Shown here one piece after another: positions 1 to 12,941 of a stretch of DNA of 64,000 bases. The notes under the pieces are model-generated. The model saw only the letters and a list, made by a program, of their open reading frames with translations. It had not been told where the DNA came from and made no database searches. The translations under genes and the position numbers were made by a program. Every line of letters begins with the position of its first letter. Position 1 is the stretch's first letter. Source of the DNA: Mya arenaria (taxonomy: Eukaryota > Mollusca > Bivalvia > Myida > Myidae); assembly GCF_026914265.1 (NCBI RefSeq), contig NC_069122.1, positions 31,609,473-31,673,472 on the forward strand, given 5' to 3'.

Positions 1-3000
1 TTTGATGCGTTGCCTTTTTGCTGCGCTCCATACCCTGGTGACCTTAGTGGCACAGGTGACCTCTCTACCCTGTGCGACCCTTGTGGACCCCCAGACCCCG
101 GGACATATAATTCCACTGGCACTTCATACTTCTTGGAAGGTTGATTCTGATCAGCCTTTCTGCGGGCACGTCCTATGACCTTGGTGGGCTGGGCCCCAAG
201 ATGTGTTTCCTCAACCTCAGACCACCCTGGGTACCCCCCTCCAACCGCCCCACCATGCTCAGCCCCTAATTTCTCATCGTCAAATTCGTCCTCCTCATTC
301 TCCGCAGCGGCCAGGGGGTCGATGTTCTCAAACTGCCAGCCAGGCATCAGATCATGTAACTCATCTGAAAAAGAAAATATGCAATGTTTATAGACTACTA
401 GAATTCTACAAATTGGATGTGTCGCCAGTGGGGACCACCCACAATTATTTTTTGAAAGGTCAATATGATTATGAACTTTGACCTCAAAAATCAAATAGGG
501 GTAAGTGACAGTGCTGACCATAACCGGTGTATCATGTGCATATCTTGTTTCACATGAACAATGACAATGATGGACATAGAAAGCCATGCTTCACATTAAT
601 CTCCATCTTAATCACAAAACTTTAATGATGGTTTATAATACAATTACCGGCAACAATAATTAGTATGAATTTAAATTTCCTCTGAAAAGTAGATTTTATA
701 TGCTTATTTCCCTGTATCAATAATACATTGTATACAACACACCCCAGGAAGCAACGAAATAAAAAGGGGAGGAATACGGTCCAATTTTGAATATACTGTC
801 CTTGGTCAGTCTTACCATCTATTTTTGAAAATTAACTTAGCATTTCAAGTACTTGAAGCATCAAATGATGTAGGTCTCATATCCACCCAAATCAATCAAG
901 TGAATTTAGAATCTATTGCAACATTTATAGCCTGTCAGTTGCATTCCCACATGAAACCAATTGCTGCCATCAGCGATTTGGTGAACATTTTTACATATCA
1001 CGTTTGACTTGCAGAAGAAGCCAGCTCATTTCACCGCAAAGCATCCATACATGAACAGTTTGCATTGGTCTAACTTTATCTGACCAATTAAATGATAGCT
1101 TTAATTACGCCCGCAAAAACATTAAAAGCGTGTTTATATTGAATGTTAAAAGTCTCTATTGGGGCAGAACAAAGTTTCAGTCTCTTCAGGGCAAAATAGC
1201 TTTGGAAAAACTGATAATTAACAGTAGTACATTTAAAGCAATAGCCGTGAGGAAGTTTATAATGTCAACAAGAATAAACAATCACCTGGCATGATGACTC
1301 TTAGCGCAGGGCTTGACCACTCCACTTGGGCATCACTGACCGTCCGACGTTCAACCTCACTCGGGAGTAAATCCTCCACCTCCAGATGAACATCATTGTT
1401 TTGAGACTGAAACACAAATACAAAAAATAATTTTTAAGTCACAAAAATGGTACTATTACCCCAAGTCCTTTTGAAAATTGTAACCAATGGCTGACTCCAC
1501 TTAGTGACAAGTAAGGTATAATTATCAAAGGTCAACTTTTTCTTTTAGTTTTTTTAGTATTGTCTGGTGCTCCTTGACCCCATTCGACACATGTTACGGA
1601 GAAATAAAATAAGTCATTAGCTTCCAAAAAAATAAATAAAAAAATACTGATACAAAGGACATTATTAAGTGACAAGAAAGGGTTTAATATTCATATTCAC
1701 CACAGACATGAATGGGTAGAGGTTGGGGGATTACTGTTTTTGAACGAGTGTTAAAAAACTATTATTAACCATATGACATATCACAAGCATATCAATTCAT
1801 GATAAGGAAAATTCTACAGTTAACAATCATCTACAAGTGTAAGGTTTATACGGCCTATAAGACCACTAAAACTTGTTTGTCCTAAGGGTAACAGCCACAA
1901 AATTATCAGAAAGGGTAAGTAAGATTTTTTTGTATGTGCAAAGTTGTCCTTTATGTCAAGATTATGGGACCAATAAATAGGCTACCGTATATGGTTTGGC
2001 CACCACTCTTTTTCAGCAGATTAGTACATAAAACTCCTAGAAATTTGAGATTTCCAATTTTGAGGATGTGTATGGGGCAGTATGAATCTTGTCACTATTT
2101 GGGGAGATGTGATCCCGAGTTTGAATCCCAGTCTGGCTTCACATTTTTTTTATTTCATTTTTAATCAAAACAATAAAAAACCTTAACAGACAAAATGATA
2201 TTAAAGCCTCAATTATGGAGTTTCCACAGCACTTACTATATTATGAGTGAGGATGCACTTTTTTGTCCTGGAATTCATTTAATAAAATTTCCTGCGTTCC
2301 ATCTTTAGTATAAGACTTCTTACATTTTTTTCGGAGTCAATTTCTGGCAAAATTTGCTACAGTAATGTATTTTTTTCCTTATGTAGACCAAATGCTTGAT
2401 TTCTTACCAGATTTATAGAAGTCCTGTTGAATCTATCTCCGGGAAATCGAATCACGAGATCAGCACCTTCGAAGTCTATGAACGTAAATTTCTTGTTGAG
2501 TACAGCCTTCGTCAGTCTGTCAAGGTATACGCGCTTCAAGAACTTGTTAAATGAGATCTGAAATAGAATATATGATTTCCATTAAAATAATTGTTATGTG
2601 ATATTTTTACTTGAATCGCTTCATTTTCTGTGCAAATGCCCGGGCTGACTTTCCATATCTAAGAAAGAGGAATTTAGCGTTATTTTTGATAAAAAAGGGA
2701 AATTTGCAAGTTGACAAAAACATTTAATTAAACAACAGAAAACAATTTTTATGCAAATATGTAAGATACATGTTTCAGAACACAGTATCTGATATATATA
2801 GTGCCAATAATAAATGATTTTTTTATAAACATTTGACTGGCAATCATATTTTCAAAGGTAATATGTTTAAGATTATGGAGGAGAATTTTATCCAATTTTT
2901 TTTTAAAGGTATATTTATTGGCTTGGGGAATGGGGCCTTATATCGGCCTCAAAATTTGTCCAAAGACAGCCATGAATGGTTAAATGAAATCATTACAAAG

Positions 3001-4283
3001 CAACATAACTGAAAACATAATGTTTGTAAAAACAGTATTAAATTTCTGATCTGGACATTTCAAGAATTGTGTGGTAGTTTTCTGTTTAAAGGGAGATATT
3101 CTTGTGTATACAAATCACGAACCTGTTAAAGGTCCTCTTCCACAAAAGTTTTGCTGGCAATTATTGCTTGTACTTTGTTAAAATTGAGTTTTACTTGAAG
3201 GAGTCTCTTTTAAATTTAAAACTGCAGTGAACTTATATTGCTCAACATTTTCCGGCAAAGTTTAACATGACTTTGTGTAAAATTAGTCAGACAAAAAAGT
3301 TCAAACAGTTTAAACACACCTGATATACTAGTCTGACGCAGTAAAGATACAACTGATGGATTAAATATTTTATTTTTTTCTCAGTTTTTAGCACTCTTCT
3401 TTTAATCTTAATTATATAATTTTTTATATGGTTATTTTCACAAACCTCAAAAACAATTAAAAATTTTATCGACTGCATTCTCATCTTCACTAATTGAGAT
3501 AAATGTGACATTTTCTTCACAACAGAGGACTCACAAACATAGCTGTGGCCATTTTATTTGACCTCAATCTGTGTTGTGGTGTAAGGCCATTTACTGTCAA
3601 CACCGCAATCTGTCAATTATTTTTTTTATAGTAAATACAGCTTACTTTGGCCATTTCATCAGCGCACATATGACAAAATATTGCTAGTTAAAAAAAGAGA
3701 TTTATGATGAAATGACTAAATAAATGTCAGTGTTACAAATGAAATTTAATGTTTTGAACGCATGCAAAATACATATAATCAACCAGTGCTAAATGTAAAT
3801 ATATTTTTACAATAATAATACAGATTTAAAAACGTGATTGTAGGACACAATCATTGAGATGTTGGCACAAATATCTCAAAGGGGCATAGGTTTACACTTG
3901 ATCGTATAATTAAATTATTTAAAGCTGCACTCCCACAGATTAGTATGTATATTTATATTTATATAATTAAAACACCATTTATAAAGGCTAGTATGTTTAT
4001 ATTTGTACACAATTCATTCTTTTGTGCGTTTGTGTGTTCAAATGAGTTAAACATAAAATGCACAAAAATTAAAAAAAATGTTTTTTTCCATCAACCTATA
4101 TCGTGCCCCATATAACTGCATGATTGAAAACAGAGTGGTATTGTGACATATGGCAAGACGCCCCCAGATATTTTAAGAAGACTAGAAAAATATAGGTGTG
4201 ACTCTACCAGTTTTAAACTTGTACCATATGGAAAACAACAAAAATCACATTGGCTTCAGCAGGAGAAGTTTAATTAGCAAATG

Positions 4284-4329
<46 letters not shown>

Positions 4330-4330
4330 A

Positions 4331-4411
<81 letters not shown>

Positions 4412-4444
4412 AAGATGATGATGATAAGATGATGATGATGATAT

Positions 4445-4500
<56 letters not shown>

Positions 4501-4539
4501 GGTGGTGGTGGTGGTGATGATGATGAAGATGATGATGGC

Positions 4540-4575
<36 letters not shown>

Positions 4576-4583
4576 AGATGATA

Positions 4584-4652
<69 letters not shown>

Positions 4653-7600
4653 ATGATGATGATGATGATGATGATGATATATGACAACCAAAGACTAAAA
4701 CATATTTGGGTTGCAGGGAAAGTATTTATAAAACACCTTTAATAACTCATTTCCTAACTTACGTCATTTACCTAATATGTAAAGTATTTCACTGGTTATT
4801 TGATTTAAAAGCTTAATCTGGTCTGATATGCTTTATTTTTTATTGATGTTATTGAATAAGCATACTTCTATTCTTAAATCACATATACTTTTCTTTTATT
4901 TTGACTATGAGGATTTTTTTAATTCAACTTTATAAGTTAAAGAAATAACTTAAAATGTTTTATGAATACCGGCCTAGGTATATATGTGCACCCAGGTCAG
5001 GTGTCACCCAATAATCTGTCCATGAACTAATGTGGCCTACAGTTTTTATTTAATTTTACAAAAGTATTAGTATGGTGAATGTTGACTAAAAGTATATATA
5101 CATATCTCATTCTAGAACTGAATGCTTTAATTTATGCATACTAGTTAAACAGACCAAAACATTCCAAGGAATATTTAGAAAGAAAGCAATAAACGCATGT
5201 GTGCATTTAAACCTGTCAAAGCTTCCTATACACGAGCAAAAGTAATTTAGCCAATGCATCATGTAAGATGAAGTGATTTTGTTAAACATTAGAGGATTTG
5301 TAACATATGGGTTATACTGAATTTAAATGCAAAAGCATTTTTGAGAGTTTTTTTTATACATTTTATAGGCCAATTAATCAGAACTTTATCAAACCCATAA
5401 CATTTTAATAAGAAGCTGCGGTCTGTTTCATTAAAGGATATTTAAGTAGTAACTTCAATTATCTTATATCTGTTTAAGATGTAAAAGTTGATTTTCAGTA
5501 TTTCTTTAACTGTGTTAAAGGGTAAATCAATACACACATGTAAGAAGATAAGAAAAGTATTACAACGATTTTAATTGATGACTTAAGCAACTTTGAATAC
5601 AACCTACATTTTAAAGCCAATGAAATTGCAGATAGGCAATAATTAGGTACTAGGCTTCTAAGAATCATTAATACTTGCACCTAATTCGCAGGTGTTTAAA
5701 GGTCCGCCCACTGTTACTCATCTGATACACAATCCCTGTGTAAGATTTTGCTTTGACAATGTGTCAGCCAATGAGATTGTATTCTAAGTCAATGAGATGA
5801 CCTGAATTAAATCTTAATGATTAAGAAGGGTTTAATCCACCTATTCTTAATCATTAAGGTTTTAATTTAAGTCATCTCACTATTTCTAAGATCTTTATAG
5901 AAGCGGGGCCTAGACCCCTAACCAAGTGTATCATAACACCTCTTTAGCCCTTTTTTTTAAACCCTTATTTCCCTCACCTCTACAACAAAAGGAAGACCCT
6001 GTATCATTTTCTTCTTGGCGGCCTCAACAGCCATCTTGATTCGGCTCTCCACCTTCGGATGATTCTGATTCACCAACAGAAGCCACTTCTCTGGAATAAC
6101 AACGGGATAAATATACTTGAACAATGGTCTTATAATCTTATAAATGTACCAAATCTTGCTGTAGATAGTACGCTAGCAGATAATACGAGGGGTGGAGGGG
6201 TGAGAAAAAAAGAAAAGAAGGTTAAATCTCTTAATCCGGGATTTGATTGACCTGGCAGCTGAAGGGCTGTTCCTTCAGGCAGCTTTAGGTCCAATTTGGG
6301 CCTTTTAGAAACCCTTTTGAACTATACTAACAACAAATAATGTTAAAACTAAAATCAACTTTTTATAATCAGTTATAAAATACTTTTAATTATATGTTTT
6401 TGTTTTGGTCCCTTGAGCCATTTGATCATGAGAAATCTGCAAAACAGTGGAAAAATCACACCTCTACTATGTTTATTATGCAAGGAAAATTGTTTTGTTT
6501 TCAGTCCATTTCAGCACTGGCAGCTAAGACACAGACTGTCCTAGAAAATCCAGTCAATGGTGCAGACGAAAAAGCGTAAGTATATAAACTGAAAAAAGAT
6601 TTCAAATTCATGTGATTTCTTAAGAAGTGTAACAATGGCTACTACGCTGAAGAAAGAGGGGACATTTCATTATAAACATAATTATTCATTTGGCTTGTGC
6701 AATCAGTGATTTTTTTTCACTGTCTGAGCCTTCCAAATTTGGATTTTTCTGACTTACTAAATAGCTGATATTAAAGTGAATAATTAAAACATGTTTTGAC
6801 TTATTCATGCATACAGGTTTCTATATTCAAGCTGGTATTGTAAAGATCCTGTTGTTTTTCATCATACTGTACATTGCTTTTTTTCATTCACATAATGCAC
6901 CAGTCAACTGCAACTACGGCCCCCCAGGTCTGGGGGTATACCAGGGATAGCCGGGGAAATGGGCCCTGTTTTTACCTTCCAGGTGATCCCGCAGTGCCGG
7001 GTGAATGCGGTGGTTTTGTCTTCGCACCAAAAATAGCAGGGAATGGTCGTTACTTAGGGCCCCTGGGGCTTTTGGTGGAGATTTAACCAGCAGTTCGTCC
7101 CCGCAGGGCAGGAATTTTACCCGGGCTTGGCAGGACTGAACGTCCGGGCTATTCCCCAGACCTTGGGGCGCCGTGGTTACAGTTGACTGGTGCATAAACC
7201 ATGTTTACCATTGTGCAAACAAATTAAAGATTTTTTGGGAAAATGGAATGTTTTAGCAATGGGAAAACAGGCAGTAAATTGTACCAAGAAAAATCACTGG
7301 CAATAAAATAATTTATAACCAACCAGTATATTATGGCTTAAAATGTTCTAACCTTCTGTTGTGTAGAACGAGCACCCCAGCACAGCGAGTCCTCTCCCAA
7401 TATGTGCTGACGGCTGTAGGACAAGTGGTCGCTTCATAAGCTCCACCATAAACAGGTCCAGCTCTTCCAACTTCTCCATACGGTAGATTCTGGATAAACA
7501 TATATTGGAATACAAAATACAATTGTCAGATGTCAGATGGAAAAAATATTAATGTCTTATTTAATGTTTAAAATAATCTCTCTTCGATTAAATTGGAATG

Positions 7601-10423
7601 GAAATATGTCTGATTTAATACTGTAAAAAATGCTACATGCGCTAGCCTTTTTACACACAAAGCAAACTGCTCACAAATAATTATCCTATTTTGAGTAAGC
7701 GAATCTCTTATATAAAAGTCTCCAACAGGTGTTGGCCGTAAGTCTTGTTTGTAGTAGAATTTTGGCCATAAAGTGGAAGTCATTTTACCAGCAACTTCAT
7801 ATTTGATTTCAATTCTTCAGGCGGTTGTTCCTGTGAGAGCATCTATACCAAAATACAAGCTGTATTTTAACCAATGTGTAGTTTTGTATAATACCTACAC
7901 CAAGACGGTTAGGTTAAGGGAACATTGTTACAATTTCAGCATGAGGACAGACTTTAATTACCGGTAACCTCAGTTGACTGCAGGTGATCTGTCAGTTTTT
8001 TTGTTAAGTCTTAGTGAGGGAAACTACACATACCGTATATGTCTTATTAAACCCACAGGGCGTATATCTTATTTGAAAATCATGCATGCTAAAAAAGAAC
8101 CATTTTAACCCATTCATCAATTTTTAATCTCCCCTAAATTGAAGTAAAAATCATGAAATAATGATTTGCATCAGCTGCATCGTAGCTGTTAACATACGAT
8201 GCTGTGTAAATCACCTAAATGGTCCACTGAATACATGACCAGTATATCAATGCAGATATTAAGGCAATTTTATCTTGACTGTCATTGTGTGCATGCGTGC
8301 AATAGGTAGGGTTTTAGGTGCCCTAAAATGACGGCTGTAAGACTGCTTTATATATCGGAAACATCACATTTTTTTTAGTTTAAGGTTATGAAAGTGTTCA
8401 TTGTTCATGTCACAGAATTGGAAAATAGTCCCACTTTAACACAATTTTATGTAAAGCTACTGTAGTCTAGCCTCTATGAATTGATCTGGGATTGTGTTAT
8501 CAATAGAAGCCATTTTTAAACACAACCTAAACAATTCAAATAAAACCTAAATATGATATGAATACAGTGGGACTCATTCCATGCTTGAAATCACTTCAAC
8601 ATCTCCCAAAATTGGAATGTAACGACTGACAAATATCTTAAAATGAACATTTGCATTTCGCCAATATTTATTATGATCAACGAAGCCTGCATATTTATGC
8701 TAGCCTTAAGCATAAGATAGATAAGATTTAATATATCATATTTGAACTGTTTTGAAATTTTTCGGTTGTTGACCTTATTTAATAGATATCTCTGGTCACA
8801 AAATTACAGTTATTATGATTTACATGTACATGTATCTCCCACTTTACAGGTTTCAAATAAAAGACATTTTTTTACTCACAGTTTCATGTTATTTAGAATT
8901 TGCAAAAAAACCCAGCAACTGTGACTTCTATATATTATTATTTTAGCTTTTAATGTTTAGTTTATAATACACCTTTTGCCTCGAATGAACAAAATGCTTT
9001 GAACAATATTTAAGAGGAAAGATCTAAGAATATAATATAAGTATTTTTTTCTTTATTAGTCTTAAAGTTTAACACCATTTTCATATTTATTAATAAAAAT
9101 AATTGTTTATTCTAAAATTAGTTTACTTGTTTTTTTGGCTTCAGGATTACTCATTGTAAGCTGATACGGTTTTCAATGCATGATCACATACCAGATCTTA
9201 TCAGAGGTACAAATTATGTTTTTCATGTTTGCAACTGCAGATAAAGGACAATTTATATACCTGGACAAATCCATTTATTCAAATGCACAAATAGAAAAAT
9301 GTTGAAAAATATCAATGGTGTACCATTTCTACAAAGAAAACCTAAGTATTTAACAGTCAGATACATCTGAATGTTAGCTACAATTAAATGAGCAATCAGG
9401 GATACTTTTTTTATTACTTTGACATTTCTTATGTACCCCTGTAACGATGTCTTGAGTATGCCAAAGTAAACAAAATTGTTAACAGACTTGTTGACGGCCA
9501 TTTAGGTGGACTAATCTGAATGTCAGAAAACGTAAAAACATTTTGGAAAAAGCCATCTGAGGGGTTGTGATTACGAACAGTCACAAGTCCAATTCTAGGC
9601 TGAGACTCGGAAAAGCACTTTTATTAGATTACTAAATATCATTCTTACCATGATTGTTTTACAAAAGAAAAAAGGTAAATTTGTAAATTGTACAGTTTTC
9701 ATAATTTTACCATAATCATCATCAATACAGAAGGAAAGTAATTACAATGATGTGAAGATTTGCAGTTTTGCCACTTGAGTTTGAACTCAGACTTGAGATT
9801 GTTTGTAATCATGACCCCTGGACATCACAGTTTGAATATCATTTTGAAGTGTAGAACCCTGATGATAGCAAGTCTCAAAATTTGTCATACTCAATAATAC
9901 GTTAATACCTTATGTAAGAAATGACAAGGACCATTTTCCACATTAAAGAGCAATGTTTTTACCCATGATTTTGGGAATGGGGTTGTACAATGCCTTTATT
10001 TAATACTGATTCGGAAAAATGTGTCAATGTCTCTCTTGGGTTTAATAAGCCAATACAGAACTTGCCTGTGGATGAGTTCTTCAGAACTGACTGGTCAAAT
10101 ATCTATACCTACATGTACCATAATATTCAATACCCTTTTTAAGGTATGAAATTGATAATAGCCGCAGTAGATTCCACCCAGTCAATGTCTTTTGTTGGTT
10201 TAACAAGCCCATACAGGACTTGACCGTGGTTGAGGGGTTTGAATATACATCTACCACAATATTCAATACCTTTTCTTGGGGATGACATTGACCATAGCGG
10301 CAGTAGATTCCACCTGGTCCATGTCTTTTGTTGGTTTAACAAGCCCATACAGAACTTGGCCATGGGTGAGGGCTTCATTCTCCCGGGCCGCTATCAGCGC
10401 TGTGGGCGTCTGTCTGTACATCT
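1..10423 (-). CDS. Unrecognised multi-exon protein gene, at least six exons, 3' part beyond the left edge
   Basis: Six minus-strand exons read in order: 10423-10351, 7489-7353, 6090-5978, 2557-2408, 1406-1286 and 364 to the window edge. Each internal boundary has an AG acceptor and a GT donor, and codon phase is consistent at all five junctions, giving about 319 codons without a stop. Pieces of the protein are THGQVL-IYRMEKLEELDLFM, GRGLAVLGCSFYTTE, KWLLLVNQNHPKVESRIK, NKKFTFIDFEGADLVIRF and an acidic stretch NEEDEFDDE in the last visible exon. That exon is Gly/Pro-rich after the acidic patch and looks disordered. No membrane segment or catalytic motif is evident, and I cannot name the family. 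The first visible exon begins in mid-codon, so more 5' exons should lie above 10,423; I could not find them. The gene structure is well supported; the function is unknown. Confidence 0.75.
365..1285. other. Intron of the left-edge gene
   Basis: AT-rich intron between the last two visible exons of the minus-strand gene. I see no further coding signal or recognisable repeat. Confidence 0.5.
2090..2145 (+). repeat. Possible degenerate tRNA-derived SINE fragment
   Basis: The stretch GAGTTTGAATCCCAGTC resembles a Pol III B box and is followed by a T-rich run. No convincing A box is visible upstream. It lies in the intron between the 2557-2408 and 1406-1286 exons. This is weak evidence. Confidence 0.2.
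3919..4080 (+). mobile_element. Truncated TTAA-type MITE (family 1), left end only
   Basis: TTAA at 3919-3922 is followed by AGCTGCACTCCCACAGATT, which matches the terminus of the complete copies at 13792 and 38078. No matching right terminus is seen, so the copy is truncated and its right limit is a guess. Confidence 0.4.
4284..4682 (+). repeat. (GAT)n microsatellite, about 400 bp, interrupted
   Basis: Nearly pure GAT trinucleotide repeat with a (GGT)n island near 4486-4515 and a few ATAGAT or AAGAT interruptions. It lies inside an intron of the minus-strand gene. Open frames across it encode only poly-Ser, poly-His or poly-Ile and are not genes. Confidence 0.97.
5803..5880. repeat. Inverted repeat with ~37-bp arms (hairpin)
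   Basis: The left arm runs from AATGAGATGACCTGAATTAA to CTTAATGATTAAGAA. The right arm, TTCTTAATCATTAAGG to AAGTCATCTCACT, is its near-perfect reverse complement across a ~16-bp loop. It sits about 100 bp from the exon at 5978-6090. It may be a fold-back MITE remnant. Confidence 0.8.
6896..7194. mobile_element. Harbinger-like MITE, copy 1
   Basis: A 299-bp element with inverted termini TGCACCAGTCAACTGCAAC and GTTACAGTTGACTGGTGCA, flanked by TAA on each side. That fits the 3-bp TWA target duplication of PIF/Harbinger elements. The interior is much more GC-rich than the surroundings and contains no transposase. It is a sibling of the copy at 10529-10845. Confidence 0.85.
7490..10350. other. 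Large intron of the left-edge gene
   Basis: A 2.9-kb AT-rich intron. Apart from the degenerate exon copies near its 5' end (10023-10290), I see no gene, RNA or recognisable element. Confidence 0.45.
10023..10377 (-). repeat. Three tandem, degenerate copies of the exon-end/donor segment
   Basis: The end of exon 10423-10351 and its following intron are repeated in tandem with spacings of about 136 and 158 bp. Read on the minus strand, the copies give ALTHGQVL, PLNHGQVL and ELIHRQVL, each followed by a GTATGG- or GTATTG-type donor. Only the most upstream copy keeps a full exon with the right phase. The others look like decayed exon duplicates inside the intron. Confidence 0.7.
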
Positions 10424-10528
10424 CTGGTTAAAATTTATACCCTGAAATAGGAGTGATTGATTTGTAATATTGGAATTTCCTTTTTACTAGTGAATATGGT
10501 AACTTTTGAGTGGAGTATATACATATAA

Positions 10529-10845
10529 CGCACCAGTCAATTGTAACCCCCCCCCCCCCTGGACTGGGGGTATACCGGGGATAGCCAGGGAAGTGGGCCA
10601 TGTTTTTACCTTTCAGGTGGCCCCGCAGTGCCGGGTGAATGTGGTGGTTTTGTCTTCGCGCAAAATATAGCGGGAAATGGGCCTTAGCCAGGGTCCCTTG
10701 GGTGCGAGGGCATTTGGCGGGGATTTAACCATCAGTTCGTCCGCGCAGGACGGGGATTTTGCCAAGGGTTGGCTGGACCGAAAGTCAAAGTCCCCACTAT
10801 TCCCCAGGCCTGGGGGGGGGGGCGTGGTTACAATTGACTGGTGCA
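10529..10845. mobile_element. Harbinger-like MITE, copy 2
   Basis: A 317-bp element with termini CGCACCAGTCAATTGTAAC and GTTACAATTGACTGGTGCA, flanked by TAA on both sides. It is clearly related to the copy at 6896-7194, with a GC-rich interior and C/G homopolymer runs near both ends. It is non-autonomous. Confidence 0.85.
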
Positions 10846-12816
10846 TAAATTGTACAAAATTAAAACCAGGTAGTATAATTTATCAATGGCAGGTTCAAAC
10901 CCGGGCCCATCGTGTCAAAGACACAGAACTGGTTGAATTTTCTTACTGAAATCACACATAAAAGACTATCTACTTCTAATGACAACAAACAGGAATCACT
11001 CTCTGATTATTTTACTACCATAGATTGTTTTTAAAATTTTGAATGTAAAATGAATGGTTAAACCATATTTTGCAAACATTTTATTATATAAATTGATCAC
11101 TGAACAAATATTGACTGCATAATTATGATATCATTCTGCATGAAGTAGTTTATTTATCAACATTTTGTGAAAAATAATCCTTTAAAACATCCAAGAAAGT
11201 TTATAATAATTTTAGATGTATAAAATTCAGATCTTACAAAGGCTTATCTTGAATCAATATTTACATTTGTGTTCAGTACAATGACCTTGACATGGTATTC
11301 TTATATTTGTATACACAAATCTATAAATTTAGTTATCTTTTTCTATACAAAGATGAAAGAGACTCATTCACTTGATTTCTTTTGACAAAGAGTTAGTTTT
11401 AATGTTCTTAAAAAGTTAAATCACTTTAAATCAATACTGTTATTATTAATGAAAGTTTTTGCTGCAGAAATTTTATATCATAGAAATTCTATAACTTAAG
11501 ATACCAAAAAATAGATAAAAATATATAATAATGTTTATTACATAGTTTCGCATTACCTGCATTAGCTTGATTTATTTGCTAATGGTTCAAGATTTTTAGT
11601 ATGTACTTACAAAATCAAGATTTGATTTATTTTTTATACATATTAACAATCTTTATCTTTTAGTGGTTTACGGTTTACATTATATCGTGTATTTTATCTA
11701 CCGCTTCACCTGAATAAAATCAATAACGGCTGATTGCTGATTTACTGAAATAAATGTATTTGAAAACTTCAGGAATGCTGCCTTGATGTTGGCCAGCCTT
11801 CTTTAAGCCAAAAACAGTAAAAAAATCTGGCTTATTATTTTCAAAAGTTTAATTCTGATGACTCAGATGTGGTATCTGAAATGACAATGTATCAAATTCT
11901 GACAATGGACTTGTTTACAGCTTCAGAGTTTATAAATGTACATTGAACTTCCATATTAAATATTATGAATAATTTATGGAACATTAATGTCTGCTTCATT
12001 TAAACAGAAAGTGGCGAACATTTACTGATATTGGAAAAAGTCAATTTATGAATCTTTATTACCATCCGTCACATTCCTATCATACCATAGACCACCAGGG
12101 ATTAAAACCAAGTCAGAATGAAATAACTTGATATACGGTAACTGTAGAAAAAAAGTTAACAATATTTGGACCACATAATTGTATGATGCTTATACATATA
12201 TATACAATCTACATGGCAAAATTGAAACTGTGTATAATATACATATAAGCACTGGCAATAAGTTTCTTTAAAGGTAATTTTAGATTTCATTATAAATGGA
12301 CTTTCAATGCCAAACTTGTTAACATGTGAATTCTAATATTTGAAAAAAGGGTGGCTACAATAATGAGCTTAAAGAGATACTTTTTTCATTATTTTCTCCT
12401 TGACAGCCATGACAGAGGTGGAAAGGGGTGCCTGCAATAATGCATTATCTAGATTGCATTTATAGAAGGGTATTAATGAACCAGGCATGCAGACACCCAT
12501 TGAATGATGCATTATTGTTATTTAGCCATGAGTGTTTAAGCTGTAACGGTCTCATCCGACTCAAGTATGCATAGCACACACATTTTCATGTGGCCATTAT
12601 TAAGGACACATCAGTGATCACCTGCTTTGTTTTGGAAAGTTCAAGAAAGCAGTTAGAAGGTGTTACGTGGGTGCCATATTCTCTAGCTTATACCCTGCAA
12701 ATACGAAGAAATTTGACAAGTACGAAGAAAATTAGTCCAAGCACCCCACATACCACTCCGCGGTAGCCGCAATAAATCATCGCACGCCAAAAATTGTGCA
12801 TGTTCTAATTTTCTCC
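10846..12816. other. AT-rich DNA without recognisable genes
   Basis: A possible B-box-like GGTTCAAACCC lies at about 10,891. Otherwise this is AT-rich sequence in which I could not identify exons, RNA genes or bounded repeats. Upstream exons of the left-edge gene could be hidden here. Confidence 0.4.
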
Positions 12817-12941
12817 ATGTTAGAAGATGAAGGCTACGTTGTGGTCAGGTCAACCGAAGTTACTTGTGAATTGTGCCAGACCACACGCAGAGGCCCAAAA
12901 AACAAAAATATCTATTTGGACCTCTCGTCATGCATACACAG
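12817..12941 (+). CDS. Candidate first coding exon (unrecognised)
   Basis: An ATG after a T/C-rich stretch opens 41 codons, including MLEDEGYVVV and a Cys-x-x-Cys pair (CELC), ending at CACAG|GTCAGT, a good splice donor. The stretch is less AT-rich than its surroundings. No partner exon was found with certainty; a frame at 14570-14782 is one possibility. It could equally be chance. Confidence 0.3.

Larger units (their letters stand above)
2558..5977. other. Large intron of the left-edge gene
   Basis: A 3.4-kb AT-rich intron. Besides the MITE end at 3,919, the GAT microsatellite and the hairpin listed separately, I see nothing interpretable in it. Confidence 0.5.

Noticed and set aside
4245-4691. 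Long minus-strand open frames of Ser, His and Ile
   Set aside because: They are only translations of the GAT microsatellite.
6874-7195. GC-rich open frames on both strands
   Set aside because: They are explained by the Harbinger-like MITE at 6896-7194. The same goes for frames at 10613-10949.
10139-10378. 79-codon minus-strand protein with internal repeats
   Set aside because: It runs through the real exon donor into intron sequence and its tandem copies. The spliced model fits the neighbouring exon phase better.
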